From Stanieria sp964562685 (lineage in GTDB: Bacteria > Cyanobacteriota > Cyanobacteriia > Cyanobacteriales > Xenococcaceae), in the NCBI GenBank assembly GCA_964562685.1, contig CAZLUP010000010.1, forward strand, positions 34,063 to 98,062: DNA of 64,000 nt. Reading direction: 5' to 3'. Of this stretch, positions 51,467 to 60,921 are shown in pieces; position 1 is the first letter of the stretch; every line of letters starts with the position of its first letter. The notes under the pieces are model-generated. The model worked only from the letters and a program-made list of their open reading frames with translations, did no database searches and was not told the DNA's origin. The translations under genes were made by a program, and so were the position numbers.

Positions 51467-52915
51467 ATGATCAATTTTTCTTTACCAAAATTCAGGCGGT
51501 TTTCCAGTTTGATAGCCATCGGATTAGTAATTACAACTGCTTCGGTGGCTTCAACTCAGGAAGAAGAAATACTAATACCGTCGAATAATACTCCAGTCGA
51601 AGCTATTGCTGGACTTTATTTTGCTGACGTTTTGGTTCGAGGTAGACCAATTTTTCAAATCGGGAGTTTACCTGAAATCAATGCCACTCAACGAGCAGAA
51701 ATTATTAATCGTCGAATTGCTAGCATCCTAACTCAATCTGAGGTGGTAGAACAAGTTACTGTCAAGCCCGATAATCCTCGTCAAATTGCCACCTTACAAC
51801 TTAATAATCGCGTGTTAATGACAGTAACCCAGCAAGATGCAGAAGATTTTGGTTTAGAAGTCGAAGATTTAGCTCAAAGATGGGCAAAACAACTTAATCA
51901 AGCTCTCAATCGACCCCCTCTAGCCATTGATGTCGGACAACGTCTTTATGAGACTGTTCGTCAACTTCTACAAGATACAATCAATAATTTACCTTCTTTG
52001 GTTGGAGTGATTATTGTAATTGGGATTACCTGGAGTGCAGCTACTGGAGTTCGTTATCTTGCCTTTCGTTGGGCGCAGCAAACTGAGGGTGATTCTAGTA
52101 CTGAAATACTAATTGGGAGATTGAGCTATGGCGGAGTTTGGTTGTTAGGAATAGTAATTGCTTTAGGTGTAATGGGTTTAGACTTCGGAGCTTTGCTAGG
52201 AGCATTAGGTTTAACCAGTGTTGCCATCGGTTTTAGTCTTAAAGATGTATTGAGTAATTATATTTCTGGCATTATTTTACTATCTGCACGACCGTTTAAA
52301 ATTAACGACCAAGTTATTATATCAGGTTCGCTTAAACAGTTAAATGTGATGATTGATACGGGGATACGGGGATATGGGGATACGATACGGGGACACGGAG
52401 ACGCGGAGAGAATTTATTTTAAGTGATTATCAGAACTTGATATTATTGGTGATTATGAGGGAACAATTGCTCAAATTCAACTACGCGTCACAACTATGAA
52501 AACCTATGATGGGCGATTAGTTTATATTCCTAATCAAGAAGTGTTTCAAGCCAGTATTATCAATAATACTGCTTCACCTCGTCGTCGTAGTTCAGTGCGA
52601 GTAGGAATTGATTATGGTGAGGATATTGATACAGTCAAAAAAGTAATCAGAGAAGCAATTGATAGAATTCAAGAAGTTGAAGCTACTCCCGTCCCAGATA
52701 TTTTAGTCTGTGAACTGGCAGCTAGTACGGTTAATTTGGAAATTCGTTTTTGGGTCGATTCTCGACGTTCAGGTTTTTTAGCTACTACTTCTAAAGTAGC
52801 TCAAGCAGTTAAAGAAGCCTTAGAGAAAGCAGAGATAGATATGCCTACGGATATTTACACCTTAATCTTACGAGAATTTCCGACTAAAATTCAGATTGAA
52901 AGTGAAGAAGTCTAG
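51467..52915 (+). pseudogene. MscS-type mechanosensitive channel interrupted by a MITE-like insert
   Basis: The N-terminal part has a signal peptide, a periplasmic region (VLVRGRPIFQIGSLPEINAT), membrane helices (LPSLVGVIIVIGITWSAATG) and the MscS pore region LGALGLTSVAIGFSLKDVLS then NYISGIILLSARPFKINDQV. The C-terminal part, YEGTIAQIQLRVTTMKTYDG then RLVYIPNQEVFQASI, is in the same frame. Between them is a 121-bp insertion (52321-52441) with a 5-bp ATTAT duplication. The insert adds 126 nt, exactly 42 codons, but includes a TGA stop (52424-52426). Without it the protein would have 440 residues. Confidence 0.87.
52321..52441 (+). mobile_element. 121-bp MITE-like insertion in mscS
   Basis: It is bounded by the target duplication ATTAT (52316-52320 and 52442-52446). 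The ends are inverted repeats, ATCAGGTTC on the left and GAACTTGAT on the right, with CTTAAA/TTTAAG further in. The middle is a degenerate GATACGGG/GGACACGG type tandem run. No transposase is encoded. Excision restores QVIIGDYEG. Confidence 0.8.
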
Positions 52916-53055
52916 GCTAATTAAATAATATTATATTGTCAAGCTACAGATAGAATCAAAAAGATTAGCCAAAAGAGAGAGGTTGACAAATTAAGTCTAG
53001 AGTATTTTAGAAATAAGAAGCCAGATTAGATTACGAGTGTAAGAGTGATAAGTTT

Positions 53056-53445
53056 ATGTCTAAATCAGTTTTAGTGGTAGATGATTATGCTGATATTCTC
53101 TACCTTTTTAAATTATGTCTAGAATCAGAAGGTTACGAAGTTAAACAAGCTAGTAACGGCAAAGAAGCGTTGGCGATGGTTCAAGAAATTAATCCAGAGT
53201 TGGTTGTGTTAGATGTGATGATGCCTGATACAGATGGACTTGAAGTTACTCGCCAAATTCGTAATCAACTAAGTTTATCTACTATGCCAATTTTACTCGT
53301 TTCTGCTAACTACGAGATTAGCCAAGACTGTGCTTACAACAATGGGGCTAACGATATTCTTTACAAACCGTTTCACCTCGAAAATTTCTTTGATAAAGTT
53401 AAAAATTTGATTAAATCTAAGAGTACAATTTCCTTTGTGAAATAA
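53056..53445 (+). CDS. Single-domain CheY-like response regulator
   Basis: This 129-residue protein is one receiver domain: VLVVDDYADILYLFKLCLES (acidic pocket), phospho-acceptor in ELVVLDVMMPDTDGLEVT, then LLVSANYEISQD and NDILYKPFHLENF with the conserved lysine. No kinase or output gene is adjacent. It would pass a phosphate to, or regulate, a partner protein elsewhere. Confidence 0.92.
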   Translation: MSKSVLVVDDYADILYLFKLCLESEGYEVKQASNGKEALAMVQEINPELVVLDVMMPDTDGLEVTRQIRNQLSLSTMPILLVSANYEISQDCAYNNGANDILYKPFHLENFFDKVKNLIKSKSTISFVK

Positions 53446-53741
53446 TTCCAGTTTTTAAAAGTAACAAGAAATTTAGTCAAACGGCAAAAGCTGGCACTGA
53501 ATAGAGTAAATTTGCCAAAAATTGTAGTTAAACTTCTATAATCTTCCCTTTTCAAGGATATATAGCTGTGTAACTCTTTTGAGGAGAGATAGGCAGGTAG
53601 CAGATTAAGAAGAAAGAGTGCGTTTCCATTAATTTATTTTTCATAAAAATAACTAGGTTACTAATTGATTGTTTTATCCCGATTTGTTCTCGATCGCTTG
53701 CTATAATACCAATCAATTTTAAATTCGAGTTTGATCAATAA
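53446..53741. other. Intergenic region upstream of the CHAT gene
   Basis: This is 296 bp of AT-rich DNA. I see no RNA gene, repeat or strong promoter. Confidence 0.4.
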
Positions 53742-55091
53742 ATGGTGTGGCATTATCTCCAAAAAAATCGTAAAAACTTCAGTCTCTTTCTCTTAACTAT
53801 CTTTTGTATTTTTACCTTCAATAACCTGTTTATTACTTCGTCATCCGCTACTCAAGAAGAATTGGATGGTAAACAACTGAGTGAATTAATCACTAATCTG
53901 GAAGATAAATGGGAAAGAGACTATGAAGAGTATTTTTCTGCCGATTTTAACAATTATTCTTTTGATAGTGGCGAAATCGCCGAACGTTTAGCTGAAATTC
54001 ATCAAAAAACAAAACTTAATCCAGCTGTAATTTGGGCAGTTCCTCAAGAAGAACAATTACAATTACTTTTAATTACTCCTAGCAATCAAATAACTCTCGA
54101 AAGAGTTAAACCAGCTAATAAAAGAGCATTACCCGATGTCATTAAACAATTAGAGCGGGAGCTTGTCAAAACTTCTAGGAATAACTACACTTCCTACTTA
54201 CCTCCAGCTAAACTTTTGTATCAATGGATTGTTGAACCCCTTGAACCCCAACTGAAAGCAGAAAATATTGATACGATACTATTTTGTACAGGGTCTTTAT
54301 TGCGATCGCTTCCTTTTGCTGCTCTTTATGACGAGGGCGACCAAAAGTTTTTAATCGAAAAATATAATCTAGCTCGGATTCCTGCTTTTAATTTAACTGA
54401 TACTAGCTACCAAAATCGTCAACCTAAGCAAGTATTAGCAATGGGTGCATCAGAATTTGCCGATCAACCTGCTTTACCTGGAGTAGAAGTAGAATTATCA
54501 CTCATTACTCCCCAAATTTGGTCTGGGACAAAGATGCTGAATAAAGATTTCACCGTCGAAAATCTGAAATCTCAATATCAACAACGCAAATATGATATTG
54601 TTCATTTAGCTACCCATTCTCAATTTAACCCAGGTTCACCCAAAGATTCTTATATTCAATTTAGCGATCGCAAACTAACTTTAGAACAAATTCAAAATTT
54701 AGGTTTAGATCGACCGCCTGTAGATTTATTAGTACTTAGTGCTTGTGAAACTGCACTTGGAGATGAAGAGGCAGAATTTGGTTTTGCTGGGTTGGCACTG
54801 CAAGCGGGTGTGAAATCAGTAATTGCAAGTTTGTGGTTAATTAGTGACGCTGGTACTGTAGCTTTAATGAGTGAATTTTATCAGAATTTAAAATCTGAGC
54901 CGATTCAAGTAACAGCTTTAAGAAAAGCACAAATTGCCATGCTTAAAGGAGAAGTATACGTAGAAAAAGGTCAATTGCGAGGTTTTAACACACCAATTAC
55001 TTTACCACCAACTTTATCTCAAAGTGACCTGAAAAATTTATCTCATCCTTTTTATTGGTCTGGTTTTACTATTATTGGCAGTCCCTGGTAA
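53742..55091 (+). CDS. CHAT domain caspase-like protein
   Basis: This 449-residue protein has an N-terminal membrane segment (FSLFLLTIFCIFTFNNLFI), so it may be membrane-bound or exported. A C-terminal CHAT protease domain follows. The catalytic pair is visible: His292 in DIVHLATHSQFNPGS and Cys335 in LLVLSACETALGDEEAEFGF. The following GLALQAGVKSVIASLWLISD is typical. It lacks the usual TPR repeats. CHAT proteases act in stress and defence, but no partner gene is adjacent, so its target is unknown. Confidence 0.88.
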   Translation: MVWHYLQKNRKNFSLFLLTIFCIFTFNNLFITSSSATQEELDGKQLSELITNLEDKWERDYEEYFSADFNNYSFDSGEIAERLAEIHQKTKLNPAVIWAVPQEEQLQLLLITPSNQITLERVKPANKRALPDVIKQLERELVKTSRNNYTSYLPPAKLLYQWIVEPLEPQLKAENIDTILFCTGSLLRSLPFAALYDEGDQKFLIEKYNLARIPAFNLTDTSYQNRQPKQVLAMGASEFADQPALPGVEVELSLITPQIWSGTKMLNKDFTVENLKSQYQQRKYDIVHLATHSQFNPGSPKDSYIQFSDRKLTLEQIQNLGLDRPPVDLLVLSACETALGDEEAEFGFAGLALQAGVKSVIASLWLISDAGTVALMSEFYQNLKSEPIQVTALRKAQIAMLKGEVYVEKGQLRGFNTPITLPPTLSQSDLKNLSHPFYWSGFTIIGSPW

Positions 55092-55193
55092 GCTCGATGA
55101 GTTTTCTGGAATAGTAGAGAGATAAAAAAGTAATAAGTAATAAGTAATAATATGGGTGAACCGCCGTTTGCTCCTAATGGTGATTTTTTATTT

Positions 55194-56411
55194 TTAAGTA
55201 TCAAGATTTGCTTGAACTTCTTGCTGAATTTGTAGCATGACATTAGTAACGGTTTTAATGCGGTCTTGTTGATAGCTAGCCCAAAAATCTTTAAGATTTA
55301 AAGGATTACCAATTTTAACTATTGCTTGCCGAAATCCTTTTGGTTTAGGTTTATCAATATTAAAAACTTCTCTTTCCAACCTAATCAACGTATCCAAAAA
55401 TCTTTCTGAGGTAGGATTTTCTCTAACATAACCATCATAAATTGCATCAAAATTTAAAAGACGTTTAATAGATTTATCAATTAAGTCTAAATTAAGAGCA
55501 GATTCTGTTGTTAATAAATTAGAATCTAAACTCACTTCACTTGATTCTAATTGTTCAACTTTAGTTTTGAGAACATATTCAAGTTTATAAGTACGTTCTC
55601 GTACCATTTCATTAGGATTAGTAATAATTCCAAGTTGCTGCTCGCAGTTTTCTAAAATTTTAATTCTTAGCTTTTCAATTCGTTGCTTCCAAGATTTTTG
55701 ATTTGTTTCAGCAGTTGATAATCCATAATCTTGCTCAATTTTTATAATCACTTTTTCAGCAATTAATCTGAGTCTTTGATAAGGAGAAAAATGAGATTCT
55801 GGAATTATATTTAATGCTTGTTCTAATCCTGCTAAAGTTCGAGCGATCGCATTTTCCATGTTTTCGGTATATTTATATTTAATACTGATTGGAATAACAT
55901 ACAAATCTGGTAATATTTCATCTTGTTTTGCTTTTTTTTCAATTGCTTTAAAAGCAAGTTGTACTGTACCCGATCTAAAAGGCATTACTGTATCATTCTG
56001 AAAAGAACAACCTCCTTCAGGAAAAACCACCAAACGAGATTCAGGATTACTCAATAATGCCAAAGTTTCTGTAATACTAGGACGATCTACTAAACCTCTC
56101 CGAATTGAATAAACACCCAATCTTTGAAAGAAACCTGCTAACCAACTGTTAAATAATTCGTAAGCTGCTAAATAATAAAATTTTTCTCTTAATTTAGCAG
56201 ACAAAACAAACATCACAATAGGATCATCAAAAGTAGGATGATTAGGAGTTAAAAGCAGAGTTTTATATTGTAGCGACTTGATTTTGTTTAAAGATTCAGA
56301 ACTTATTACCAGTTCAAATTTATAAAACCACCGCGCACCATAAGGAGCAATTATTTGAACGAAACGAACTAATAAAGGATTAAGTCGGGGTGGATAAAAC
56401 AAATGTTTCAT
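55194..56411 (-). CDS. PlsC-like 1-acylglycerol-3-phosphate acyltransferase
   Basis: This 405-residue protein contains the PlsC acyltransferase signature: LLLTPNHPTFDDPIVMFVL with the H(X)4D pair, LGVYSIRRGLVDRP and VVFPEGGCSFQNDTVMPF. The domain covers roughly residues 20-210. The C-terminal half is helical (LERE, QQEV stretches) and unassigned. It probably acylates a lysophospholipid or related lipid at the membrane. It is divergent from the GNAT gene. Confidence 0.85.
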   Translation of the reverse strand: MKHLFYPPRLNPLLVRFVQIIAPYGARWFYKFELVISSESLNKIKSLQYKTLLLTPNHPTFDDPIVMFVLSAKLREKFYYLAAYELFNSWLAGFFQRLGVYSIRRGLVDRPSITETLALLSNPESRLVVFPEGGCSFQNDTVMPFRSGTVQLAFKAIEKKAKQDEILPDLYVIPISIKYKYTENMENAIARTLAGLEQALNIIPESHFSPYQRLRLIAEKVIIKIEQDYGLSTAETNQKSWKQRIEKLRIKILENCEQQLGIITNPNEMVRERTYKLEYVLKTKVEQLESSEVSLDSNLLTTESALNLDLIDKSIKRLLNFDAIYDGYVRENPTSERFLDTLIRLEREVFNIDKPKPKGFRQAIVKIGNPLNLKDFWASYQQDRIKTVTNVMLQIQQEVQANLDT

Positions 56412-56475
56412 TTAAACGTTATTAAAGCTAGTTTTTTGATAAAGTTAGCAAAAATTTAGTTTTAAAAGGTGTTAC

Positions 56476-56898
56476 TTGGTATCAATTCAATTAGCAGAGT
56501 CCGATTCTCAAATTCTCCAATGCTTTCCTGTTATGTCTCAATTACGTTTACATTTAAAAAAAGAAAGCTTTTTAGAACGAGTGCAGCGTCAAAGACAACA
56601 GGGTTATCAGGTTGCTTTTACAGAATTAAATAGTCAAGTAGTAGCCGTAGCAGGATTTTCTATTTCTGAGTGTTTATCTTGGGGAAAATTTTTATACGTT
56701 TACGATCTAATTGTTGATGAAACTTTACGTTCCCAAGGCTATGGACAAGCTTTGTTTAAATGGCTAGTAGATTATGGTACGCTTAACGGCTGTGAGCAAT
56801 TACATTTAGATTCAGGAGTTCAACGTTTTGAGGCTCATCGATTCTATTTAAAGCAACGAATGAATATAGTTGCTCATCATTTTTCCCTAAATTTATAA
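56476..56898 (+). CDS. GNAT family N-acetyltransferase
   Basis: This 140-residue protein has the acetyl-CoA site YDLIVDETLRSQGYGQALFK (R-x-x-G-x-G) and the following LHLDSGVQRFEAHRFYLKQR. The ORF begins at a TTG (56476); no ATG lies near the family N-terminus. The substrate is unknown. It ends at a hairpin shared with convergent apt. Confidence 0.87.
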   Translation: MVSIQLAESDSQILQCFPVMSQLRLHLKKESFLERVQRQRQQGYQVAFTELNSQVVAVAGFSISECLSWGKFLYVYDLIVDETLRSQGYGQALFKWLVDYGTLNGCEQLHLDSGVQRFEAHRFYLKQRMNIVAHHFSLNL

Positions 56899-56907
56899 AT
56901 AATACAA

Positions 56908-56934
56908 CCCGTGGGGAGTTTAGTTTCCCACGGG
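56908..56934. terminator. Hairpin between GNAT gene and apt
   Basis: CCCGTGGG and CCCACGGG form a perfect 8-bp stem around an 11-nt loop. It lies between the converging stops of the GNAT and apt genes. Confidence 0.7.
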
Positions 56935-56942
56935 AATGTTCT

Positions 56943-57461
56943 TTAATACTCTACTAAACTAATTACAGGTAGGTTGGGTAACTTTTTTCGCCCTTCTAAA
57001 GCAGTTAATTCAATCACAAAAGCAAAACCGAGAACGTGAGAACCAATTTTTTCTAACAATTCAGCCGTTGCTTTAGCCGTACCGCCAGTAGCAATCAAAT
57101 CATCGACAATTAAAACTTTTGTGCCATGATCTAAAGCATCTTGATGAATTTCTAAACTATCAGTTCCATATTCCAACTCATATTCGATGGTATGCACCGC
57201 AGCAGGAAGTTTTCCAGGTTTGCGGACGGGAATAAAACCTGCATTCAATTGATAAGCTAGAGGTGGACCAAAAATAAAACCGCGAGACTCCATTCCCACA
57301 ATATAGTCGGGATTTAGATTCATTGCTTGACATTTTTGTGTGAGGCTATCGACTGTGTATTGTAATCCTTCGGAATTACTTAGTAGAGTGGTAATATCTC
57401 GAAAAATAATTCCAGGTTTAGGAAAGTCTGGGATATCGCGAATGAGAGATTTTAGATCCAT
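56943..57461 (-). CDS. apt: Adenine phosphoribosyltransferase
   Basis: This 172-residue enzyme salvages adenine to AMP. It shows FPKPGIIFRDITTLLS, the base-binding ESRGFIFGPPLAYQLN and the PRPP motif KVLIVDDLIATGGTAKAT. Length and motifs are intact. Confidence 0.96.
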   Translation of the reverse strand: MDLKSLIRDIPDFPKPGIIFRDITTLLSNSEGLQYTVDSLTQKCQAMNLNPDYIVGMESRGFIFGPPLAYQLNAGFIPVRKPGKLPAAVHTIEYELEYGTDSLEIHQDALDHGTKVLIVDDLIATGGTAKATAELLEKIGSHVLGFAFVIELTALEGRKKLPNLPVISLVEY

Positions 57462-57591
57462 AAAAAAAAAGTCAATAAATTTTCTGCTCTTGATGTTTAC
57501 TAAAATACCTATGGCATTATGGCAGCAGAGAGTGATTATTTTACTCTCTCTTGAACATATAAGATAGTTAAAATATGGACTTAATTTTAGA

Positions 57592-58221
57592 ATGAGTCAA
57601 TCTGCAAGTATATTATCCGATTCCCAATCTGTCTTTCCTCGTAAACCTCCAATTTTGGCAAGTTTACCAGATATTCCTCTTGCTTCGGGAGTATGTTCCC
57701 CTCATACTCAACAACAAATTGATTTGTTATTGCTCGCTATTGAAGCTTTAGAATTAGGAGCATCAGAACAAATACTAGTAACAATTAGACAACTAGAATT
57801 ACAATCTGTAATTAAAAATCGGGTTAGCCTGTGGCGTTTGCGCTGTAGCAATCCTTGGCGACGTTCCTATAGCAGAGAGGATTTGACTATCGATCAAGCT
57901 AAAGCTCTAGTTATTTTAGCAGGCGATCGCGCTAAACGTTTGACAGTTTTGATTCGTCAATTGTTGGTGGCAGAGCAACAAATGAGAGAAAAGCATCTTC
58001 CCCTAGAAAATCATTTTCGTTTGTCTGAATATTTAGAGCGATTCCGCGCTCATTTTGGTAGCCGAATGAATCGTCGTCGTGCTAAAGTTTCGGCTTATTT
58101 AGCTTCGGAACAAGAATTAAATGAACTAGCTCTAACATACTTGAGTAAACTATTATTTTGTACTGGGACAAAAGGTTTACAACGGGTTTGGTACAGTTTA
58201 TTTGATGGGGAGGTAACATGA
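57592..58221 (+). CDS. DUF3038 family protein
   Basis: This 209-residue soluble protein contains QQQIDLLLLAIEALELGASE, WRLRCSNPWRRSYSREDL and FRAHFGSRMNRRRAKVSAYL. It matches the cyanobacterial DUF3038 family. Its stop overlaps the start of the DUF4335 gene by 4 nt (ATGA), so the two are translationally coupled. The function is unknown. Confidence 0.83.
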   Translation: MSQSASILSDSQSVFPRKPPILASLPDIPLASGVCSPHTQQQIDLLLLAIEALELGASEQILVTIRQLELQSVIKNRVSLWRLRCSNPWRRSYSREDLTIDQAKALVILAGDRAKRLTVLIRQLLVAEQQMREKHLPLENHFRLSEYLERFRAHFGSRMNRRRAKVSAYLASEQELNELALTYLSKLLFCTGTKGLQRVWYSLFDGEVT

Positions 58222-58886
58222 CAATTAAACGGCAATATATTTTGCCTAACTGCACTTTAACTTTAGAAGGATTTGGGGATAATATTCAGGCTGAAGCTGA
58301 AGAGCCGAGTGAATCAACCGCAATTTCGATTTTAGTTAATGCTGAATGTCATTTTGTTGGTTCAGATCGTTCTCTTTCTGGGGGGGGAGTTTTTTTTGAA
58401 AATCTTGTCAGAGCGGTAAGTACTTATGCTCAAGAATTCTTAAGCGGATTATCTCATCCTCACCAATCTCAAACCGATTATCCTATTGTCAAAATTGAAT
58501 CCCTTAGCGAACAACGTCTTCATCGCTTATCTGTAGATTCCGAAGCTGAAACAGGTAAAGAAAATGTTGCTATCGATCTAACTACCGTGCAGTTATTTGA
58601 TCTCGTCGAAGCAATCGATCAAGTTTTAAGCGATCGCAATACTCTTCCCGATTTATCTTTCCAGATCCAACCTGTTAGCAGACGCTACCGTAAACCAGAA
58701 GAACCTTTAGTCGAAAGAGTTACTCCTATAGCGGTAGGTGTTGGCAGTTTAGCTATTGCTGCTGCTGCTTTTTGGATGATTCCACCGCCAGAAATTCGTG
58801 AACCTAAACCGCAACCAGAAGTTTCACCGACAGAGACTTTACCCACTACTCCTCAATCACAACCGCCTGTAACACCACCTCAATAG
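58218..58886 (+). CDS. DUF4335 family protein
   Basis: This 222-residue protein starts MTIKRQYILPNCTLTLEGFG and contains ISILVNAECHFVGSDRSLSG. A C-terminal membrane segment (IAVGVGSLAIAAAAFWMIP) and a proline-rich tail follow. It matches DUF4335, which usually pairs with DUF3038. The pair is confined to cyanobacteria, with unknown function. Confidence 0.83.
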   Translation: MTIKRQYILPNCTLTLEGFGDNIQAEAEEPSESTAISILVNAECHFVGSDRSLSGGGVFFENLVRAVSTYAQEFLSGLSHPHQSQTDYPIVKIESLSEQRLHRLSVDSEAETGKENVAIDLTTVQLFDLVEAIDQVLSDRNTLPDLSFQIQPVSRRYRKPEEPLVERVTPIAVGVGSLAIAAAAFWMIPPPEIREPKPQPEVSPTETLPTTPQSQPPVTPPQ

Positions 58887-58912
58887 TTTTCTAGGGCTGT
58901 TTTCGTTCGAGA

Positions 58913-58960
58913 TAGATAGGGAGATGGTGAGATAGGGAGATAGGGAGATAGGGAGATAGC
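58913..58960 (+). repeat. Octamer tandem repeat
   Basis: Six 8-bp units of GAGATAGG, the first two degenerate, follow the DUF4335 stop. Confidence 0.85.
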
Positions 58961-59063
58961 TAGTATCATTGTTAATAAATTCTCCTGTTGCACCAGAAGC
59001 ACCCTTGCTCCTCTTCATTTCTCCACTCCCCGAAATCTAATCAAAAATCGCCTTGAGAAAACA

Positions 59064-59393
59064 TTAAGCCACTGCTTCTAAAGAACCAAGCGGATTGGGA
59101 ATCGAGTCTGACGGTGCTTCAAATTGTCCTTTGAGAACATATTCCAATCTAAGTTTTAACCAAGTAATGAATTGGGAGTTAGTAGAAATAACTGCTACTG
59201 AAGGTTGAGGAACTTTTGCTTTAATGGCAGCAAATTCTGGTGCTTCTAAAAAAGCAGGTTGTTTAACTAACCAAAAGTCTATTTCTTGATTTTTCTCTTG
59301 GTAATTTCTAGTTCTTTCTTTTAATACTTCTTCAAAGGGTTCTTCTTCAAGTAAAAACTTTTGACTGCCTAAAACGTAATAGTAAGTTGTCAT
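59064..59393 (-). CDS. ycf54: Ycf54-like MgPME cyclase accessory protein
   Basis: This 109-residue protein contains TTYYYVLGSQKFLLEEEPFE, the invariant IDFWLVKQPAFLEAPEFAAI and ITWLKLRLEYVLKGQF, which identify Ycf54. This accessory subunit is needed by the aerobic magnesium-protoporphyrin monomethyl ester cyclase that makes the chlorophyll fifth ring. It lies 39 bp downstream of pdxJ on the same strand. Confidence 0.93.
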   Translation of the reverse strand: MTTYYYVLGSQKFLLEEEPFEEVLKERTRNYQEKNQEIDFWLVKQPAFLEAPEFAAIKAKVPQPSVAVISTNSQFITWLKLRLEYVLKGQFEAPSDSIPNPLGSLEAVA

Positions 59394-59432
59394 TTTTTTC
59401 CTTTCCTATTTAAATCAATTACTTAAAATAAT

Positions 59433-60155
59433 TTAAAATTCGCCTCGCATTGCAAGTTTCATGTCTTTAACTGCTCTTTCCATGCCTACCAAAACAGCAC
59501 GACTGATGATGGTATGACCAATATTTAATTCTTCCATACCTGGGATACAAGCAACAGGGTAAACATTCCAATAAGTTAAACCATGACCAGCATTAACTCT
59601 TAAACCCTTAGCCAAAGCTTGTTTTGTTCCTTGTTGTAAAATTGTTAATTCTTGTTGTCTGGTAGCTTCATTCTCCGCATCGGCATATTTACCTGTATGC
59701 AGTTCAATAAATTTTGCTCCTGTTTTGGCAGCAGCATCGATTTGTGCTTCGTCTGCATCAATAAACCAACTGACAGGAATTTCTGCCTCTTGGAGTTGCT
59801 GAACAACTTCAGAAAAACGAGTCAGATTGCTAACAATATCAATTCCACCTTCTGTGGTTACTTCTTCTCTTTTTTCGGGTACTAAAGTAACGTAATCGGG
59901 TTTGATCTCAATTGCGATCGCAATCATTTCTGCGGTTGGTGCCATCTCTAAGTTAAGATGAGTCCTAACGGTTTGACGCAACAAACGAACATCTCGGTCT
60001 TGAATATGGCGACGATCTTCCCTTAAGTGTACAGTAATTCCATCAGCACCGCCTAATTCAGCTAAGACTGCTGCTGCTACGGGATCTGGTTCTACTGTAC
60101 GTCTCGCTTGACGAATAGTAGCGACATGATCTATGTTGACTCCAAGGGTAAGCAA
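59433..60155 (-). CDS. pdxJ: Pyridoxine 5'-phosphate synthase
   Basis: This 240-residue TIM barrel makes pyridoxine phosphate from deoxyxylulose phosphate and aminoacetone phosphate. It begins LTLGVNIDHVATIRQARRTV and contains GADGITVHLREDRRHIQDRD, FIELHTGKYAD and VNAGHGLTYWNV. The length is typical. Confidence 0.97.
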   Translation of the reverse strand: MLTLGVNIDHVATIRQARRTVEPDPVAAAVLAELGGADGITVHLREDRRHIQDRDVRLLRQTVRTHLNLEMAPTAEMIAIAIEIKPDYVTLVPEKREEVTTEGGIDIVSNLTRFSEVVQQLQEAEIPVSWFIDADEAQIDAAAKTGAKFIELHTGKYADAENEATRQQELTILQQGTKQALAKGLRVNAGHGLTYWNVYPVACIPGMEELNIGHTIISRAVLVGMERAVKDMKLAMRGEF

Positions 60156-60222
60156 GCTGAACTTCTCCTGTTGAGGATTTTGATTTCAGTTTTTTATCCT
60201 ATCAACAAACAAAATCAATTTT

Positions 60223-60912
60223 CTAAGCTTGCCAGTTAAAAAATTTGACATAACAATAGGCGATTAATTCAGAAAGGGTTTTTCTGACTCCTTCACTAGA
60301 AGTCCACCAAGACTTTGCTTCATATCTTACACTAGGATGAGCGATCGCGCCAACTCGGATTGAAGCAGGAATCGCTTGTCTAAATAAAAACCAAGTTCTA
60401 CGAGTATGAACATCATCAGAATAAACATTCATACCAGTAATTTTAATCTTATTTTTTTTTAACCATTGTTGAACGGCAATTGCCCCTGCTAAAGTACGAT
60501 CTTTTTTGACTTCTGGAGTCGGCACGACAATTAATTTGCTTTTGTCTAAGCCTAGGGTAATCAAAGTAGTTGCCGAAAGTTGAGCAAAATTTTTATACCT
60601 GGAAAGGTACATTCCTCGATCAAGAGGAACACCTGTAGTCATTAAAAATCGATAATTGCCTCGTCGAAATTCTGTCAGCGCGCCTATTAACCCTTCATCT
60701 TCAATCCAACCTTCCACAACTAATACTTCCGCTTTTACTGGTGCTGTGTAGGCTAAAAAAGGATGTAATTGAGAACCGATTAACCAGATTACTATTGTAG
60801 TTAATAATAAAATTGACAACCATCCTTGAAGAGTAAGTCCCCAACGGGGTTTATAGTCAATTAGCCACCAATTTTTTGTTTTTTTGCGGAAGTAGTTAGC
60901 TTTTTTGGTCAT
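60223..60912 (-). CDS. YdcF/ElyC/SanA-like membrane protein
   Basis: This 229-residue protein has one N-terminal membrane helix (LSILLLTTIVIWLIGSQL) and a soluble domain with EVLVVEGWIEDEGLIGALTE, FLMTTGVPLDRGMYLS and VPTPEVKKDRTLAGA. These fit the ElyC/SanA/YdcF (DUF218-like) family, linked to envelope integrity. It lies 9 nt downstream of the DUF2301 gene and is probably co-transcribed with it. Confidence 0.75.
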   Translation of the reverse strand: MTKKANYFRKKTKNWWLIDYKPRWGLTLQGWLSILLLTTIVIWLIGSQLHPFLAYTAPVKAEVLVVEGWIEDEGLIGALTEFRRGNYRFLMTTGVPLDRGMYLSRYKNFAQLSATTLITLGLDKSKLIVVPTPEVKKDRTLAGAIAVQQWLKKNKIKITGMNVYSDDVHTRRTWFLFRQAIPASIRVGAIAHPSVRYEAKSWWTSSEGVRKTLSELIAYCYVKFFNWQA

Positions 60913-60921
60913 TTATTCTAG

